Shown here: piece by piece, positions 38,666-50,149 of the stretch
How the letters are laid out: each line of letters starts with the position of its first letter
Position numbering within the stretch: the stretch's first letter is position 1
Assembly: GCA_965153355.1 (NCBI GenBank)
Contig: OZ231126.1
Location: forward strand, 105,586,001-105,650,000
Origin: Flaccisagitta enflata
Taxonomy: Eukaryota > Chaetognatha > Sagittoidea > Aphragmophora
Direction: 5' to 3'
Length of the DNA: 64,000 nucleotides
Position numbers and translations under genes: made by a program
Notes under the pieces: model-generated
What the model was told of the DNA's origin: nothing
Database searches by the model: none
Seen by the model: the letters and a program-made list of their open reading frames with translations, nothing else

Positions 38666-39471
38666 CCTCTGTCCCTCCCCTCAAATCCCTGTCTACATCT
38701 TCTTTGACAACCTGTCATTGCGTATGATCAGCGTTCAACTCTTGAGCACAGAGGTGCCGATTCTGTCAAAGTGCCGCGTAGTGTGGCCAAATAAATTTTC
38801 ATTTCTCAGTTCAGACACAAGCGAAGCGAGGACAACTATGAGCCAATGCAAGTAGCCGAGCCGCGGGTTTTCACCCAATGGGTGGAACTGGCCTCGGGGC
38901 TGCCCTCTTGCAACCACTCCCATTCAAGACTTGGTTGAGTCACAAAAACGATTCCAGCCATTCCAGAGATTTTTTTTGAATTATAATTCCTTCTGACATA
39001 ACGGGACTGAGCTAAATGTTTGAATGATTTTTGAATATATTCATTCATACTCACTGTTTTCCAAGACTGGTAAGGTCTTTTTTTTTTTTTTATACAATCA
39101 TTAAATACCCGATGCTGAGAAAGGTTCTTTTCTTGTTTAAAGAAGTTTTTGGCATGCCCGATTAAAAAAAACTGCAATATGCAAATTAGGTTTTCATCCA
39201 TCAAGACTAGAAATAAAATTGTAGTGATTCGAGGAATGTAAAATTACCTGCGCAAGTCTCGCCACGGGATTCTTTCTTTGTACCTCTCATGCTTCCTTCC
39301 TTTCTGGCCCCTTCATCATCTCCCCCCCCCCCAACTTGCTGGCTGCACTTTGGCGATTACTTGCCGCATAGCAACGCTACCATGCAACACAGAATCGGCA
39401 TCGCCGCAATTGAGCAAATGTCCTTTCCCTAAGATCCGAGCTTTGAAATCGAATTTAAGCCACAAAACTTA

Positions 39472-39690
39472 TCAAAATGGCTCATAAGCCCCAAAAAGTT
39501 TAACCTTTTCGATTTCCATTTTGGCGAGGTCGTGCAGTTGCGCGAATCGATAAGGATCCGATTCCGACGCCGCGGCGTCGACGGCGTCTCGAGCTTGAAG
39601 CTCTAAACGAGAAATTTCATTCTGGACGCCGCTGACGTCATCGGACAACGCCGTCAACGAAGACACCAGTCGCTTCTTTTGACGCTCCAT
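39472..39690 (-). CDS. 72-residue coiled-coil protein or terminal exon, unrecognised
   Basis: ATG at 39690, stop at 39472. The frame has balanced composition, clearly unlike the repeats around it. It has heptad-like hydrophobic spacing over the first 45 residues (LVSSLTALSDDVSGVQNEIS), then an alanine-rich helix and a final AKMEIEKVKLFGAYEPF. It may be a complete small subunit-type protein or the last exon of a larger gene whose other exons are not seen. It precedes ETHE1 on the same strand. No family is recognised. Confidence 0.45.
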   Translation of the reverse strand: MERQKKRLVSSLTALSDDVSGVQNEISRLELQARDAVDAAASESDPYRFAQLHDLAKMEIEKVKLFGAYEPF

Positions 39691-40304
39691 CCGAGGAGCA
39701 AACGTAAGTAAGGGTCAATTCACTCAATTTAGTTCAATGTTAAGCAGAGTATGAATATTAACACTTTAAGGAGATTTGAGAGTAATTCAAGTAATCCATG
39801 GACTTCATCTATGCCTGTAGATCAATACAAAAATAAGTTTGTAAATAACAAGGTAATAAAATTCCAATGAAGAAATCTTGGCACGTGATGATATGTTGGG
39901 CATGACTGCATGAATTAAAGACTGTATCAAGACTGGAAATCCATTGTTGCAACATGAATTCATAACATCGAAGAGATTCAAAAATATTTGCAAATAAAAC
40001 AGCGCGAGGACTAGATAACATCACATTTAAACAACCGACACCATAGTTCGTAACTTCGTAGCCTTGTAATTGTTCACATCGTACATCATGCCCACGCCCG
40101 TGCCTAGGCGTTAAAATAAGTCACATAGGCCTACATAAAGTTTCTCAGGTATCATTCATACAAAACAATTACAAATGTATATAACTGGAACGATTTCCAA
40201 CTGGATACGACTCCCGAGATCACCAATTGATGGCTCCACGGTGTTAGCTTCTGACTTCTACAGCTTTTGTCTAAGCCTGACTGGACTCTTTTTTTTCCTC
40301 CCTT

Positions 40305-43201
40305 TCACTGAACATGCAAGCCGGCGTGCAAGCCACACACGAGATTGGCAGGTAGAGACTTGTCGATTTGCTTCGGATAAGGAAGATTCAAATTGTTCAT
40401 AATATCGATAAACGCTTCTTTCGTTTTGGACAATCGAGGATTGTGTGTCTTTTCCTCGATCACGGTCGTCACGGAGAGGCCGACATAGTCGTGGGCGGGG
40501 TACAAAAGCGTCGAGTCGGGCAAACTGAAAAGGAATGCCATACAAACGTGGAATTAAGATAAAAATTTCTCGTTTCAATCAAATATGAGCGCTAATTACG
40601 ATTAGAGACTTTCGTTCCGTGATTACCAATATGAAATCGCAATAAGATGATAATTTTGACCCACATGTTTTAAAATTGACAAAATGTAACTTAGATCGTC
40701 AGTATCAAGTACAGTTGAACCCCACTAACGAACCCGCCAGTAACGGAATTACACCTGTAACAAATGTAAAAATTCAGTCCTTTCAGCAAGGTTTTTTTAA
40801 CTTCATATGTTAGCAATAATAGAATTCTGCCTATAACAGATAAAATTTTTTGATCCTTTGAAATCCGCTAGATCGGGATTTAACTGTAACTAGAATCTAG
40901 TGTAGTCGACAACAAAATGAGTTGGGCGGCCTGAATAGTAGAATAGACTCAACAGATGAAATTACCTCAATATCTCCCTCCACACTGACTCGTAAAGCGT
41001 GCCGGCGTCCCCCTCTTGAAAGTCGGTTCTGCCGCATCCTCTGATCAGCAGCGCGTCACCGGTGAACGCGATCCCGGCCGAGGGCAGGACGAAGGACATG
41101 CAACCGTTCGTGTGGCCGGGAGTGGAGCGCGCTTCCAACGAATGACGGCCAAAGGTCAGGTTGGAGCCGTGGGAAAGCTTCAAGTCAGCTTCGTTAAAAG
41201 AAACAGATTATTTCGAAGCGATTATCTGATAATTATGTTTATTGGCAATCATTAGTCGATACAAACACTGGAGAAAAGAGATAAATTTGTGTCACGAATG
41301 TGTCTGAAAATCAGAGCTGATAAACGCATCCATGAAAGAAAAGAGACAGACTTATGCGAGTAACAAATATTAATGGAAATAAGCCGGTGGACGCGCAGAG
41401 GTGTCGATTTCGCAAAGCTGTCGCGTGGCATGAATAATTCAGCAAAAGCTACCGAATTTTTAGTCCCTCGCTTAGTAACTCTATAAGAGGGTGTGTCCGT
41501 GAAGCGAAATTTTGGAAGACGTGAAATCGGCCAAATTAGCAATTCCTGCCTACGCGCTTTATTGCCCCTACCCATCCACAAGGGACTAATCTTTGGCCGT
41601 GTACCCGGCAATGTTATATGTACATGAGCTTTGAGCCGTACGTTGACTTTTCTCCTGTGTACGAAAGGACTGCCCTCACGGTCCATCTCCCCTTAAACGG
41701 AGACAAGGCCAGTACTGTTTCCAGCTAGGTCGCCAGACAATTGATGCATAAAATGGATCGATTTCAGAGAAGAAAGGAGCTTTTTGGTAATAAATAACCT
41801 TTCAAAGGAAATGCAATTGACCTGGAAGTAAAACCATTCTGGAAACGAACTGATCATGATGGCTTTTTTTCATCATTAATGCGAGGTCATCGGGACTTTT
41901 TAACGTTGTATAGCTGTAGAAATATATGATGCCGATAATGATTTATTTGTTTGTCTTCTGGCGTGTACGAAACATAAGACTGCAATATGCAAATGAGGAA
42001 TACCTCAATCGTAGCTCAAATGCAATGGTGGGTTCGCCTCCGCGCGCACACTGCCGCGAAGTTTGTCGTATTTTTAGTCGCGTGTACGCAATTATCTCCC
42101 CGCTATGTCTGTCGGTGTACAGGTAAGATTTTTTCGGGCAGTTTTTGCGTTTCTGTCCCTGCCCAAATACTTGATAAGCCTTTTCAAATAATGTCCCTGC
42201 CTACTGTCCACACGCGCGACATGAGTAGCCGTGTATCCAGTCTTCTTTTTTTTCTCTTCACCATTTTAACACCGCTTCTGCCGCACATTGGCGCATGCCT
42301 GCCGCGTAGCATTGCTACCATTGCAACGCAGAATCGGCACCTCTGATGAACAAGCCCACTTTGACCACTGTCTGAAAAGACCGCAAAGACAAATACGCAC
42401 CACTTCCGCCAGAGACTGCTGAGATGGCGCTTTTCACGGCGGGGAGGCGCCGCTTAAGAACGCCGCTGCCCGTGATATGATCCGCGTGTACGTGAGTGTT
42501 GATGGCGTACAGCAAATTCAAACCGTTTTGCTGTTCATGGTTAAAAGGAATGAAAATCAGAAAAGTCAAAAAGGAAGAAATCGCAGTTGACTAAGATTAT
42601 GAGCTAGTCACGCCGCCTCTCTCATACACGTGTTTTTATATATTTTTGCTTTCTTGTTTTGACTTGTTTGTTTGTTTGTTAAGTTTTCGTACTATTTACT
42701 TCAACAAATCACTTTTCGCGTCATAGCCCATGGTAAACGTAAAACTGCAGGTATACACAACCATTCACATCACGAGCGTTTGTTCATCAAGCAGTAAACA
42801 CTCACCTCAATCATTTTGATGTCCCTTTCCACTTGATCGATGACTGGATCTATGATCACCGCCTCCCTGGTCTCATCATCAGCCAAGACGTAAGTGTAAG
42901 TCCAAGATTCCTTGTCGAACATTTGACGAAAGAGCAATCCGGAATTGCCAATCCCCGTTGTCGTCATAGTCGATACCGATCGCCCCACAACAAAGGGGAC
43001 GGGGAGAGGACTTTGCCCATTGATAACAGCCGGTGAAGGTTTGGGAAGACTGGAGAAACTCGAGGTTAATTGGTGGAACTCTTTTGATGGGTGGAAACTT
43101 GTTTTTTCACTGTTAATGTAAGAAACGAGGGGACCGATTGAGCCTCGTTGCGTAACCAATCGCGCGCGAAGTGCAAAGGAGGTAAGACAAGAGAGTGACA
43201 T
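40305..43201 (-). CDS. ETHE1: ETHE1, mitochondrial persulfide dioxygenase
   Basis: Four exons on the minus strand: 43201-42806, 42530-42401, 41188-40966, 40524-40305. All introns are GT-AG and phases agree, giving 322 residues. Metallo-beta-lactamase fold: [12 protein letters not shown] (residues 144-155; His145, His147, Asp149, His150), then [25 protein letters not shown], and YPAHDY supply the iron ligands and conserved active-site segments known in ETHE1. The N-terminal 75 residues are R/S/T-rich and read as a mitochondrial targeting sequence, longer than usual. The enzyme oxidises glutathione persulfide to sulfite in the mitochondrial sulfide pathway. Start at 43201 is the first ATG; an upstream in-frame GTG is ignored. 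An M3 element lies in the last intron and an M1 element in intron 2. Confidence 0.93.
40712..40886. mobile_element. M3 pogo/Tigger-like element in ETHE1 intron
   Basis: CAGTTGAACCCCACTAACGA at the left; the reverse complement of the right end is CAGTTAAATCCCGATCTAGC. Both sides are flanked by TA. 175 bp, non-coding. Confidence 0.75.
42065..42252 (-). mobile_element. M1 family element in ETHE1 intron 2
   Basis: TTTTTAGTCGCGTGTACGC at the left and GTAGCCGTGTATCCAGTCTT at the right, with CTGCCCAAATA blocks between. Reverse orientation. Confidence 0.65.
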
Positions 43202-43974
43202 GATGGAAGACACGCGCGGAAAGAGCGAAGTTTTAGCCGTTTACTGCTTTCCCAGTCTAGACCCTATCAAGACATTGACACGAAACTATCTCTGGCTTAA
43301 ATCGTTCCGAACTAGGACTGTTTTCCCGTTCTCAAGCAGTCTTCGGAGTGAGTCATTTTATTATTTTTTTTTCTCTCTCTTAGTTTCCTTCTTTGAAGTG
43401 TTACTAAGTTTGTTTTAAGCTCCGCGTAATCATATTCGGCTACATAAAGAGGATTGAAAGAAAGAGATCCGGTCTTATTCACGGAACAAATCAACAATTC
43501 AGTCTCCTTTAAGGCCAACGATAAAGAGAGACGAATGAGGAAAGGGTAATAATGCGACTTGATGGCAAATTGTCTTATATGAGCACACAAACAAAACATA
43601 CTTCGGCAAAAAAGCGAAAACAAGAATATGCCGGGTAAAACGTTGAATGCGGAGTCTCAGTAAAAATGATTGGCAAGGATGTATATTCATAATACGCCAT
43701 CGAGGCACCACACGCAAATCCATATAACCATAGCGTCAATAAATCTGGCCGTTTCCAAAACTCGCTTTTAACTTTAAGCTACTCTTTAACTTCTAAACCA
43801 TTTAAGCCACAGATTCCAGACACGTCTCGAGTGAAAGATCTTACGAAGACTTCGCCAATTTAAATCAATTTTTCTCAAGTTGAGGGTAGTTTTCTCGAGC
43901 AAAGACACCCAAGTAAGAACCAGAATGGTCCATTTTATTGACGCTATGGTTAATAGGTATAATGTTCAACATGC

Positions 43975-46649
43975 TCAGTTGCCCATCAGAGTGTCCTTCA
44001 ATTCCCCGGCCTCTTGTAACTCTTTCAAAATGTCCAACCCGCCGACCAATTCGCCTTTCACGTAAATTTGCGGGTACGTGGGCCAATTGGAGTAAGCTTT
44101 CAGTCCTTGCCTCACTTCCTCGTCGGATAAGATATCGAAATGTCCGTAAGGAATATCTGGCACTTCCGCCGTCAGGATGCCGACGAGCTGTTTGGAGAAA
44201 CCGCATCTTGGATTTGCCGGGTCGCCTTTCATGAAGATCATGACGGGTTCTTTGTTGATGATGGCTTTGAGACGATCGTCGAGGGTCAACGCCGGTTGTT
44301 GTTGTTTTTTGGCCGATTCCGGAAGTTGGTCCAAGAATTCTCCTTCTTCGATCAACTCTTTGACGATGTCGAGGCCGCCCAACAGAGATCCGTTGACGTA
44401 CAGCTGGAAGAATATTTGAAGGGGAAACTGGTTACAGGTGTGTTTCTCTGAAGCGCAAGTCAAATGACCGAATAAAATAAAGCCATTTTTAAGGGAGAAG
44501 GCTCTTTTAGCTAATGTGCTCTATAACACGCAAGCCTTCGTTACACTTTCAGCTAAAAGTACAAATGAGCTATAAGTAAAGTTACATTCAAATGTGTGTT
44601 GGTTCCCCCTCTTTAATCGTCTCATGTCTTTACCGCCACGTCGTTCAATAAATCAACCAGTCAATCAATAAATCATAAAACTCGCTCTGAGACTGAGTAT
44701 CGGAGATCCCATTAAATCACGCTCACCTGAGGATAAGTGGGCCAATTGGAAAAGGTTTTCAATCCTTGTCGCACTTCGTCGTCTTTTAGGATGTCAAAAG
44801 AACCAAAGGTGACATTTTGTTCGTCGAGAATTTTGATGATTTGCTTGGAAAACCCACATCTGGGTTCGGCCGGTGAGCCCTTCATGATAAGGGTAAGAAA
44901 GACAGAAAGATAAGTGCTGAATGGTAGACCGAGACAAGGGCCCATTCAAGTTAACAACAAAACCAGAGCGGACCGACTGATACATAAACCATGACATACG
45001 CAGGCTCAACGACAGACGAAAAAACCGACAGACCTACCAAAAAGCTTAAACTCTTAGAAAGAGCATTAAGGTTGAATATAGAATGGTTTAGATGCAAAGA
45101 AATAAATGGTTTGAACGCATAGAAACGCAAGGCATGGATAAGGACATGAGGAAACAAAAGACACGGCAGAAAGTGGAAAAAAACAAAAGCCGTAGGTTTA
45201 AAGGATTAGAAGCTAAGACAGTCCTGAGTGAAGCTGAAGCGTGGAAGCAACAAAAGACATGCGAGAGCAGCAAAGGAAACAAAAGACGAGTGCAAATAGG
45301 TGAACAAGGCCGGATACACGGCCTCCAGTTGCTGAAGGGTGGGCAGGGGCGGAAATGCGCATTTTTACACTTTCAAACTCGATCGTGACGGACAAACCGA
45401 CGGACCGACCGACGGACGGACAAAGCCTCTTATAGAGTTGCGTGTCCGCAACTAAAAAGTAAAATGGATTGAGAAATCGAACGAAGATGAATAAGTGATG
45501 CGGGGTCACAGTATGCAGACGGGTGGACGGGGGCATCCAACTCCCAGCCTCGCCTCAACCCCACCCTCCAACCATCCCTGCCACACACACACCCACTTTC
45601 GTACAATAACAATTGTAGTATCAAAAACGACGTGTTTTTCGCATTTTCAACTTGTGCGTGACAAACCGACAGACCAACAAACGAACCAATGGACGGACAA
45701 AGCCTCTTATAGAAAAGCGTGTCCGCAACTAAAATGGACGTTGTTCAGTTACAAACCTTCATAAACAACAATACTGGATCCCGCTTGACTAGAGCCCGCA
45801 GGCGATCATCCAATGACTGCGGGGCGGCGGAAGCGGCGGCGACAGCGGGGGCGGGCGCGTCACCGGCCGATCCTGGCGTCGAAGCGGGCAACGCCAACTC
45901 GCGTTCGCTGTGCAACCGGATTTTCTTGGTGAGTTCGGGGGCGTTGGCTCCTTGCACGCGATCAACCACTTTGCCGTTCTTCAGCAGGACAAAAGTGGGA
46001 ACGGCTAAAGTGGGAACGGCTTCCACTTCGTACGTCTCGCAGAGATCCGGCAGCTCCTCGGCTTCGACCTGTTAGTTATCCCGATAGGAGCGACTCGATT
46101 TGCGTCAATTGGTTCTTCAAAAAGAGAGTTTGGATACGCCAGAACAGACAGATAAGCGGACAAACGAAGAACAGAGACGCTTTAAAATATCGAAAGAGAC
46201 GGACATTTTGGGAGGGAGGGGAGATATCGACAATTTGAACTACCTATAGGCTGTAGGGACAACATAAGTGTACTCTCGAGTGTTTTCATCAAAAGGGAAT
46301 TTTGGACACAACGGATGGATAAACAATGACATACAGACGGACATGCAAGGACAGATAGAATCATAGACGCCTCTGTCACAATGGGATGTCGCTTCTTGCC
46401 ATAATACAAAACAAAGACAACACTTTGCACTCAAATCCTAAACCTATCCTTGGGAATTTGCATCACCTTGATAAACTTGACGTGGACGAGTTTGGTATCT
46501 TTGGCCAACTCTTCCAATACGGCGTTCATTTGTTCGCATTGCGCGGCCCAAGACGCCCAAAAATGCAGCGTGAACAAACATCCTTGATTCTCTTTCATTA
46601 ACTTAGCAAGTTCATCCTCGTTGGCGATGGCGATGAGGCCCGATGCCAT
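43975..46649 (-). CDS. GLRX3: Glutaredoxin-3 / PICOT (thioredoxin plus two CGFS glutaredoxin domains)
   Basis: Four exons on the minus strand: 46649-46467, 46068-45757, 44879-44727, 44403-43975. All phases agree, giving 358 residues, close to the usual animal length. An N-terminal thioredoxin-like domain has WASWAAQC (residues 31-38), the degenerate single-cysteine active site of this family. It is followed by an A/P-rich linker and two monothiol glutaredoxin domains with CGFS at Cys173 and Cys283, each with the EVRQGLK...NWPTYPQ strand. The protein binds bridging [2Fe-2S] clusters with glutathione and acts in cytosolic iron-sulfur delivery. In the thioredoxin domain VPTLAVPTF looks like a short internal duplication around the cis-proline loop. 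Introns carry M1 elements. Confidence 0.95.
45303..45457 (+). mobile_element. M1 family element in GLRX3 intron
   Basis: CAAGGCCGGATACACGGCC to GAGTTGCGTGTCCGCAACTA, with GGGTGGGCAGGGGC and GGACCGACCGACGG inside. Confidence 0.75.
45495..45735 (+). mobile_element. M1c subfamily element in GLRX3 intron
   Basis: TGATGCGGGGTCACAGTATG, GGGTGGACGGGGGC, CACACACACCCAC, and a GACAAAGCCTCTTATAG end. Same subfamily as 52,618-52,805 and 58,116-58,323, which share GACGCGGGGTCACAATATC. Confidence 0.7.
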
Positions 46650-47026
46650 TGTTACTGTTACCACCTCTCGAAATCTAATTACTCTAATTTTTCAAGGAAT
46701 GTCAAGAAGTATTTATATATCACGGGAAGAAATACACGAACACAAGCGTCATGAACGTTAACGATGAAAGAAAGAAAAAACGCACGGCCAGAAACCAACT
46801 AGTCCGATGGGGCAACAATGCGTCCTGAGTATCTAAAAACGTTGCGACTAATTTTCCCATTTCAGTAAGAAGGAGAGCGAAATCACAATGAAGAGCTGGA
46901 ATCACATCGGTCCGTTCACCTCATAAACAAATGCTGAATAATACAACACCTCAAAATTTTCTCGAAAATCAGTAAGCGTACCAAAGACGACATGACCAGA
47001 AAAACTGACTAGCAGGGGTGTATAAA

Positions 47027-47592
47027 CACTTTTTGGGCAGCGGCCCCAAAGGGCCGATGTCCTGTAGAACACAGAGAGAATTTCCATACGTCCGTCCGTC
47101 CTTCCGTCCCGTCCCCCGTTGGCCTCAAATCCGCTCTCCCAGCCCTCAAATCCGCTCTCCCAGCCCTCAAATTTGCCCTCCCAGCCCTCTATTCAGCCCT
47201 CCAGGCCTCAAATCAGCTTTCCAGGCTTCAAATCAGCCCCCACCCCACTCAAATCTGTCACTCCAGACCTCAAATCTGCCCTTCAGACCTTCAATTAGCC
47301 CTCCAAGCATAAAATCAGCCCTCCATGGCTTAAATTTGCCCTCCAAAACTCAAATCGTGCTCTCCAAGCCTTGATTCTGCCCTCAGCCTTCAAATATGCC
47401 TTCAGCGGTCTAAATCAGTCATCTAAGGCCTGAAATATGCCCCCTCAGGACGTATGGACATTCCCCCCTGTGTTCTACAGGACATGAGCCCTTTGGGGCC
47501 GCTGCCCTGCTCTCACTCACTTTCACTGGATCACTCCCAGCAGGGCATCAGTACCGATGACCATGTGCGATCCATGGATGACTAGTTTTATA
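47027..47592 (+). mobile_element. M2 family element with about 24 repeat units
   Basis: Inverted pair GGGCAGCGGCCCCAAAGGGC (47,035) and GCCCTTTGGGGCCGCTGCCC (47,489), plus an inner inverted pair GTCCTGTAGAACACAG / CTGTGTTCTACAGGAC. About 24 CTCAAATCNGCCCTCCAGGC-type units lie between. The right flank has ACCGATGACCATGTGCGATC, as at 38,050. Confidence 0.85.
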
Positions 47593-47727
47593 AGAATCTG
47601 TGGTCTTTAAGACAAACTTGAAACAACTCCCAAAATAAATAATGTATACGTAGCTATTTTGTGTGTGCTGCCTCTATCTCTTTAAAGCCAACCAAAAATG
47701 ACATTCTTATAAGCAATTGTAAATCAA

Positions 47728-47818
47728 ATAAGTAATTATCAAATAAGTAATTATCAAATAGGTAATTATCAAATAGGTAAAAATCAAATAGGTAATAATC
47801 AAATAGGTAATAATATCA
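47728..47818. repeat. 15-bp tandem repeat
   Basis: About six units of AAATAGGTAATTATC with small variations. Confidence 0.9.
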
Positions 47819-47984
47819 AGGCGAGGAGACATTTCCCTCGTCCACATGGCAACAAGGGGCTAGGGGAGTAGTTAAAAGCTAACACAGAACACTCGAGAAT
47901 AAAAAAAAACAATAACAAAACGAACGGATCATTAACACTAAAAAACGCCCAACAAGTACTTAAGTACTCTCAATACAGTAAAAA

Positions 47985-49130
47985 GTCGAAAAAGCGTTAG
48001 ATGGTCACTATTGGTCAGCATAACCCGTGCCCTGCCTAAGTAGGTTGTGCTTCAAGTTGATGAGTAAGCAGGGCAGCGGCTCCAAAGGAGTCGATGACCA
48101 ATGCTTTCACACATGGGGAATTTTCTCCTCCATCTCCGTCCGTACCCCCTCAAATCCAAGGCTCGAGGCCCAACTTCTAGTATCGAGGCCCAAATCCCAG
48201 TCTCGAGGCCCAAATCCCAGTCTCAGGCCCCGTCCCAGTCTCAGGCCCCGTCAGTCTCAGGCTGATCCCAGTCTCCAGGCCCAAATCCCAGTCTCAGGCC
48301 CAAATCAGTCTCGAGGCCCAAATCCCAGTCTCGAGGCTGATCTGATCTCGGCCCAAATCCCAGTCTCGAGCCCCGTCTGATCTCGGCCCAATCCCAGTCT
48401 CGAGGCCCAAATCCCAGTCTCGAGGCTCAAATCCCAGTCTGAGGCCCAAATCCAGTCTCGAAAGGGAGCCCAAATCCCATTCTCGAGGCCCAAATCCCAT
48501 TCTCGAGGCCCAAATCCCATTCTCGAGGCCCAAGTCCCAGTCTCAAGGCCCAATTCCCAGTCTCGGGGCCCAATTCCCAGTCTCGGGCCCAATTCCCAGT
48601 CTCGGGCCCAATTCCCAGTCTCGGGACCCAATTCCCAGTCTCGGGGCCCAATTCCCAGTCTCGGGGCCCAATTCCCAGTCTCGGGGCCCAATTCCCAGTC
48701 TCGGGGCCCAATTCCCAGTCTCGGGGCCCAATTCCCAGTCTCGGGGCCCAAATCCCAATCTCAAGGCCCAAATCCCAGTCTCAAGGCTCAAATCCCAGTC
48801 TCAAGGCTCAAATCCCAGTCTCGAGGCCCAAATCCCATTCTTGAGGCTCAAATCCTAGACTCAAGGCCCAAATCGAGGCTGGAATTTGGACCTTTTTCAC
48901 TGGGATTTGGACCTCAAGGCTGAGATCTGAGCCTCTACACTAGAATTTTGACCTTGAGTCTAGAATTTAGGCCTCAAGGCTGGGATTTGGGCCCCAAGAC
49001 AGGGATTTAAGCCTCAAGACTGGGATTTGAAAGGTGGGGGTATAAAGAAGGAGAAAATTCCCCATAAGTGCGAAAGCATAAGTCATTGACCCCCTCGGGG
49101 CCGCTGTACAAAAGGAGAGCAAATATACTC
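47985..49130 (-). mobile_element. M2 family element with large GGCCCAAATCCCAGTCTCGA array
   Basis: Left flank GCGTTAGATGGTCA, then GGGCAGCGGCTCCAAAGGAG and CAATGCTTTCACACATGGGG. The array runs about 48,155-49,035 and includes a run of near-identical 20-mers. Near 48,890 the array flips orientation (GGGATTTGGGCC). The right flank is AAATTCCCCATAAGTGCG and GACCCCCTCGGGGCCGCTG. Confidence 0.85.
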
Positions 49131-49304
49131 ATTAAGGCCGCTTTATTAACAATAAATGGACAAAGTAAAATTACAAATTTATTTCAGTGATGTCAGTGCA
49201 AGCGCACTACAAGTACCTATTAGGCATTGCTGGGGATATTCCGTCGCGGAAACTTTCAAAATCTGGACGTCTAACTATTCTATTTCTCTGTTAACATAGT
49301 CCCT

Positions 49305-49897
49305 TTTTGGGCAGCGGCCCCGTAGGGGCAGCTGACCTGTGCTTTCACACAGATGGCAAAATTTCTCTCCTTCTCCTTTGTCACCCCCCGCTTTCAGCCT
49401 CGAGGTCTAAATCCCAGCCTTGAGGCCCAAATCCCAGCCTCAAGGCCCAAATCCCAGCCTCAGGCTTAAATTTCAGCCCCAAGACCCAAGTCGCAATCTA
49501 AGGGCCAAAATCCAAGCCTCAAGGCCAAAATCCCAGCCTCAAGGCCCGTCCCAGCCTCAGGCCCAAATCCCAGCACTCAAAGGCCCAAATCCCACAGCCT
49601 CAAGGGCCCAAATCCCAGCCTCAAGGCCCCAAATCCCACAGCCTTGAGGCTCAATTTTCAGCCTTGAGGCTCAATCCAAGTCTCACGGTTCAAATCTCAA
49701 TAATGACTCAAATCCCTGCCTCTAGCTCAAATCAGCTTCAAGGCCCCGATTCCAGCCTTTAGGCTCAAATAAAAACAGCATAGGTCATCGGCCTCTTTGG
49801 GGCCGCTGCCCCTCTCACCATCTCACACTCTCATACACTCACTTAGGGGCAACAGGTACCGCTGACCATCTGCAACACCTAGCGACTATTGATGCTT
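49305..49897 (+). mobile_element. M2 family element with medium array
   Basis: TTTTTGGGCAGCGGCCCCGT and CTGTGCTTTCACACAGATGG on the left, and ATAGGTCATCGGCCTCTTTG with GGGGCAACAGGTACCGCTGA on the right. About 15 units of GGCCCAAATCCCAGCCTCAA between. Confidence 0.85.
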
Positions 49898-50149
49898 ATT
49901 TTTCAACATGTTTGCCTTTTGTTCTTCTCGGGCGATTACACTTCGATAATTCCAAAATTCCGTCGCGGACAAAAACAGACAGAAATTGACCCCAATACAA
50001 TGGTAATTTGTTGATTCAGGCTGATTGCTTAGAAATGTTCGACATTGACCACGTAGACGTTACGTTACTCTTATGCTCAAAATGAGGGGCGGCTTGACAA
50101 GCACAATTTTTCTTCTTTAACAAATAGACCGCCATCAAATAGACCGCTA

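Larger units (their letters stand above)
36607..39471. other. Intergenic, host/element boundary region, two M2 relics, no gene
   Basis: A/T-rich, no reading frame of coding character. Holds a diverged M1 fragment near 37,000-37,050 and M2 copies at 37,905-38,110 and 38,495-38,665. The right end of the viral element must lie in or before this stretch. No terminal inverted repeat can be confirmed because the left terminus is outside the window. Confidence 0.5.

Noticed and set aside
48294-48791. Minus-strand ORFs with a GLETGIWA-like repeat
   Set aside because: Produced by the 20-bp M2 array, whose length is not a multiple of three, so all frames cycle through the same peptides.
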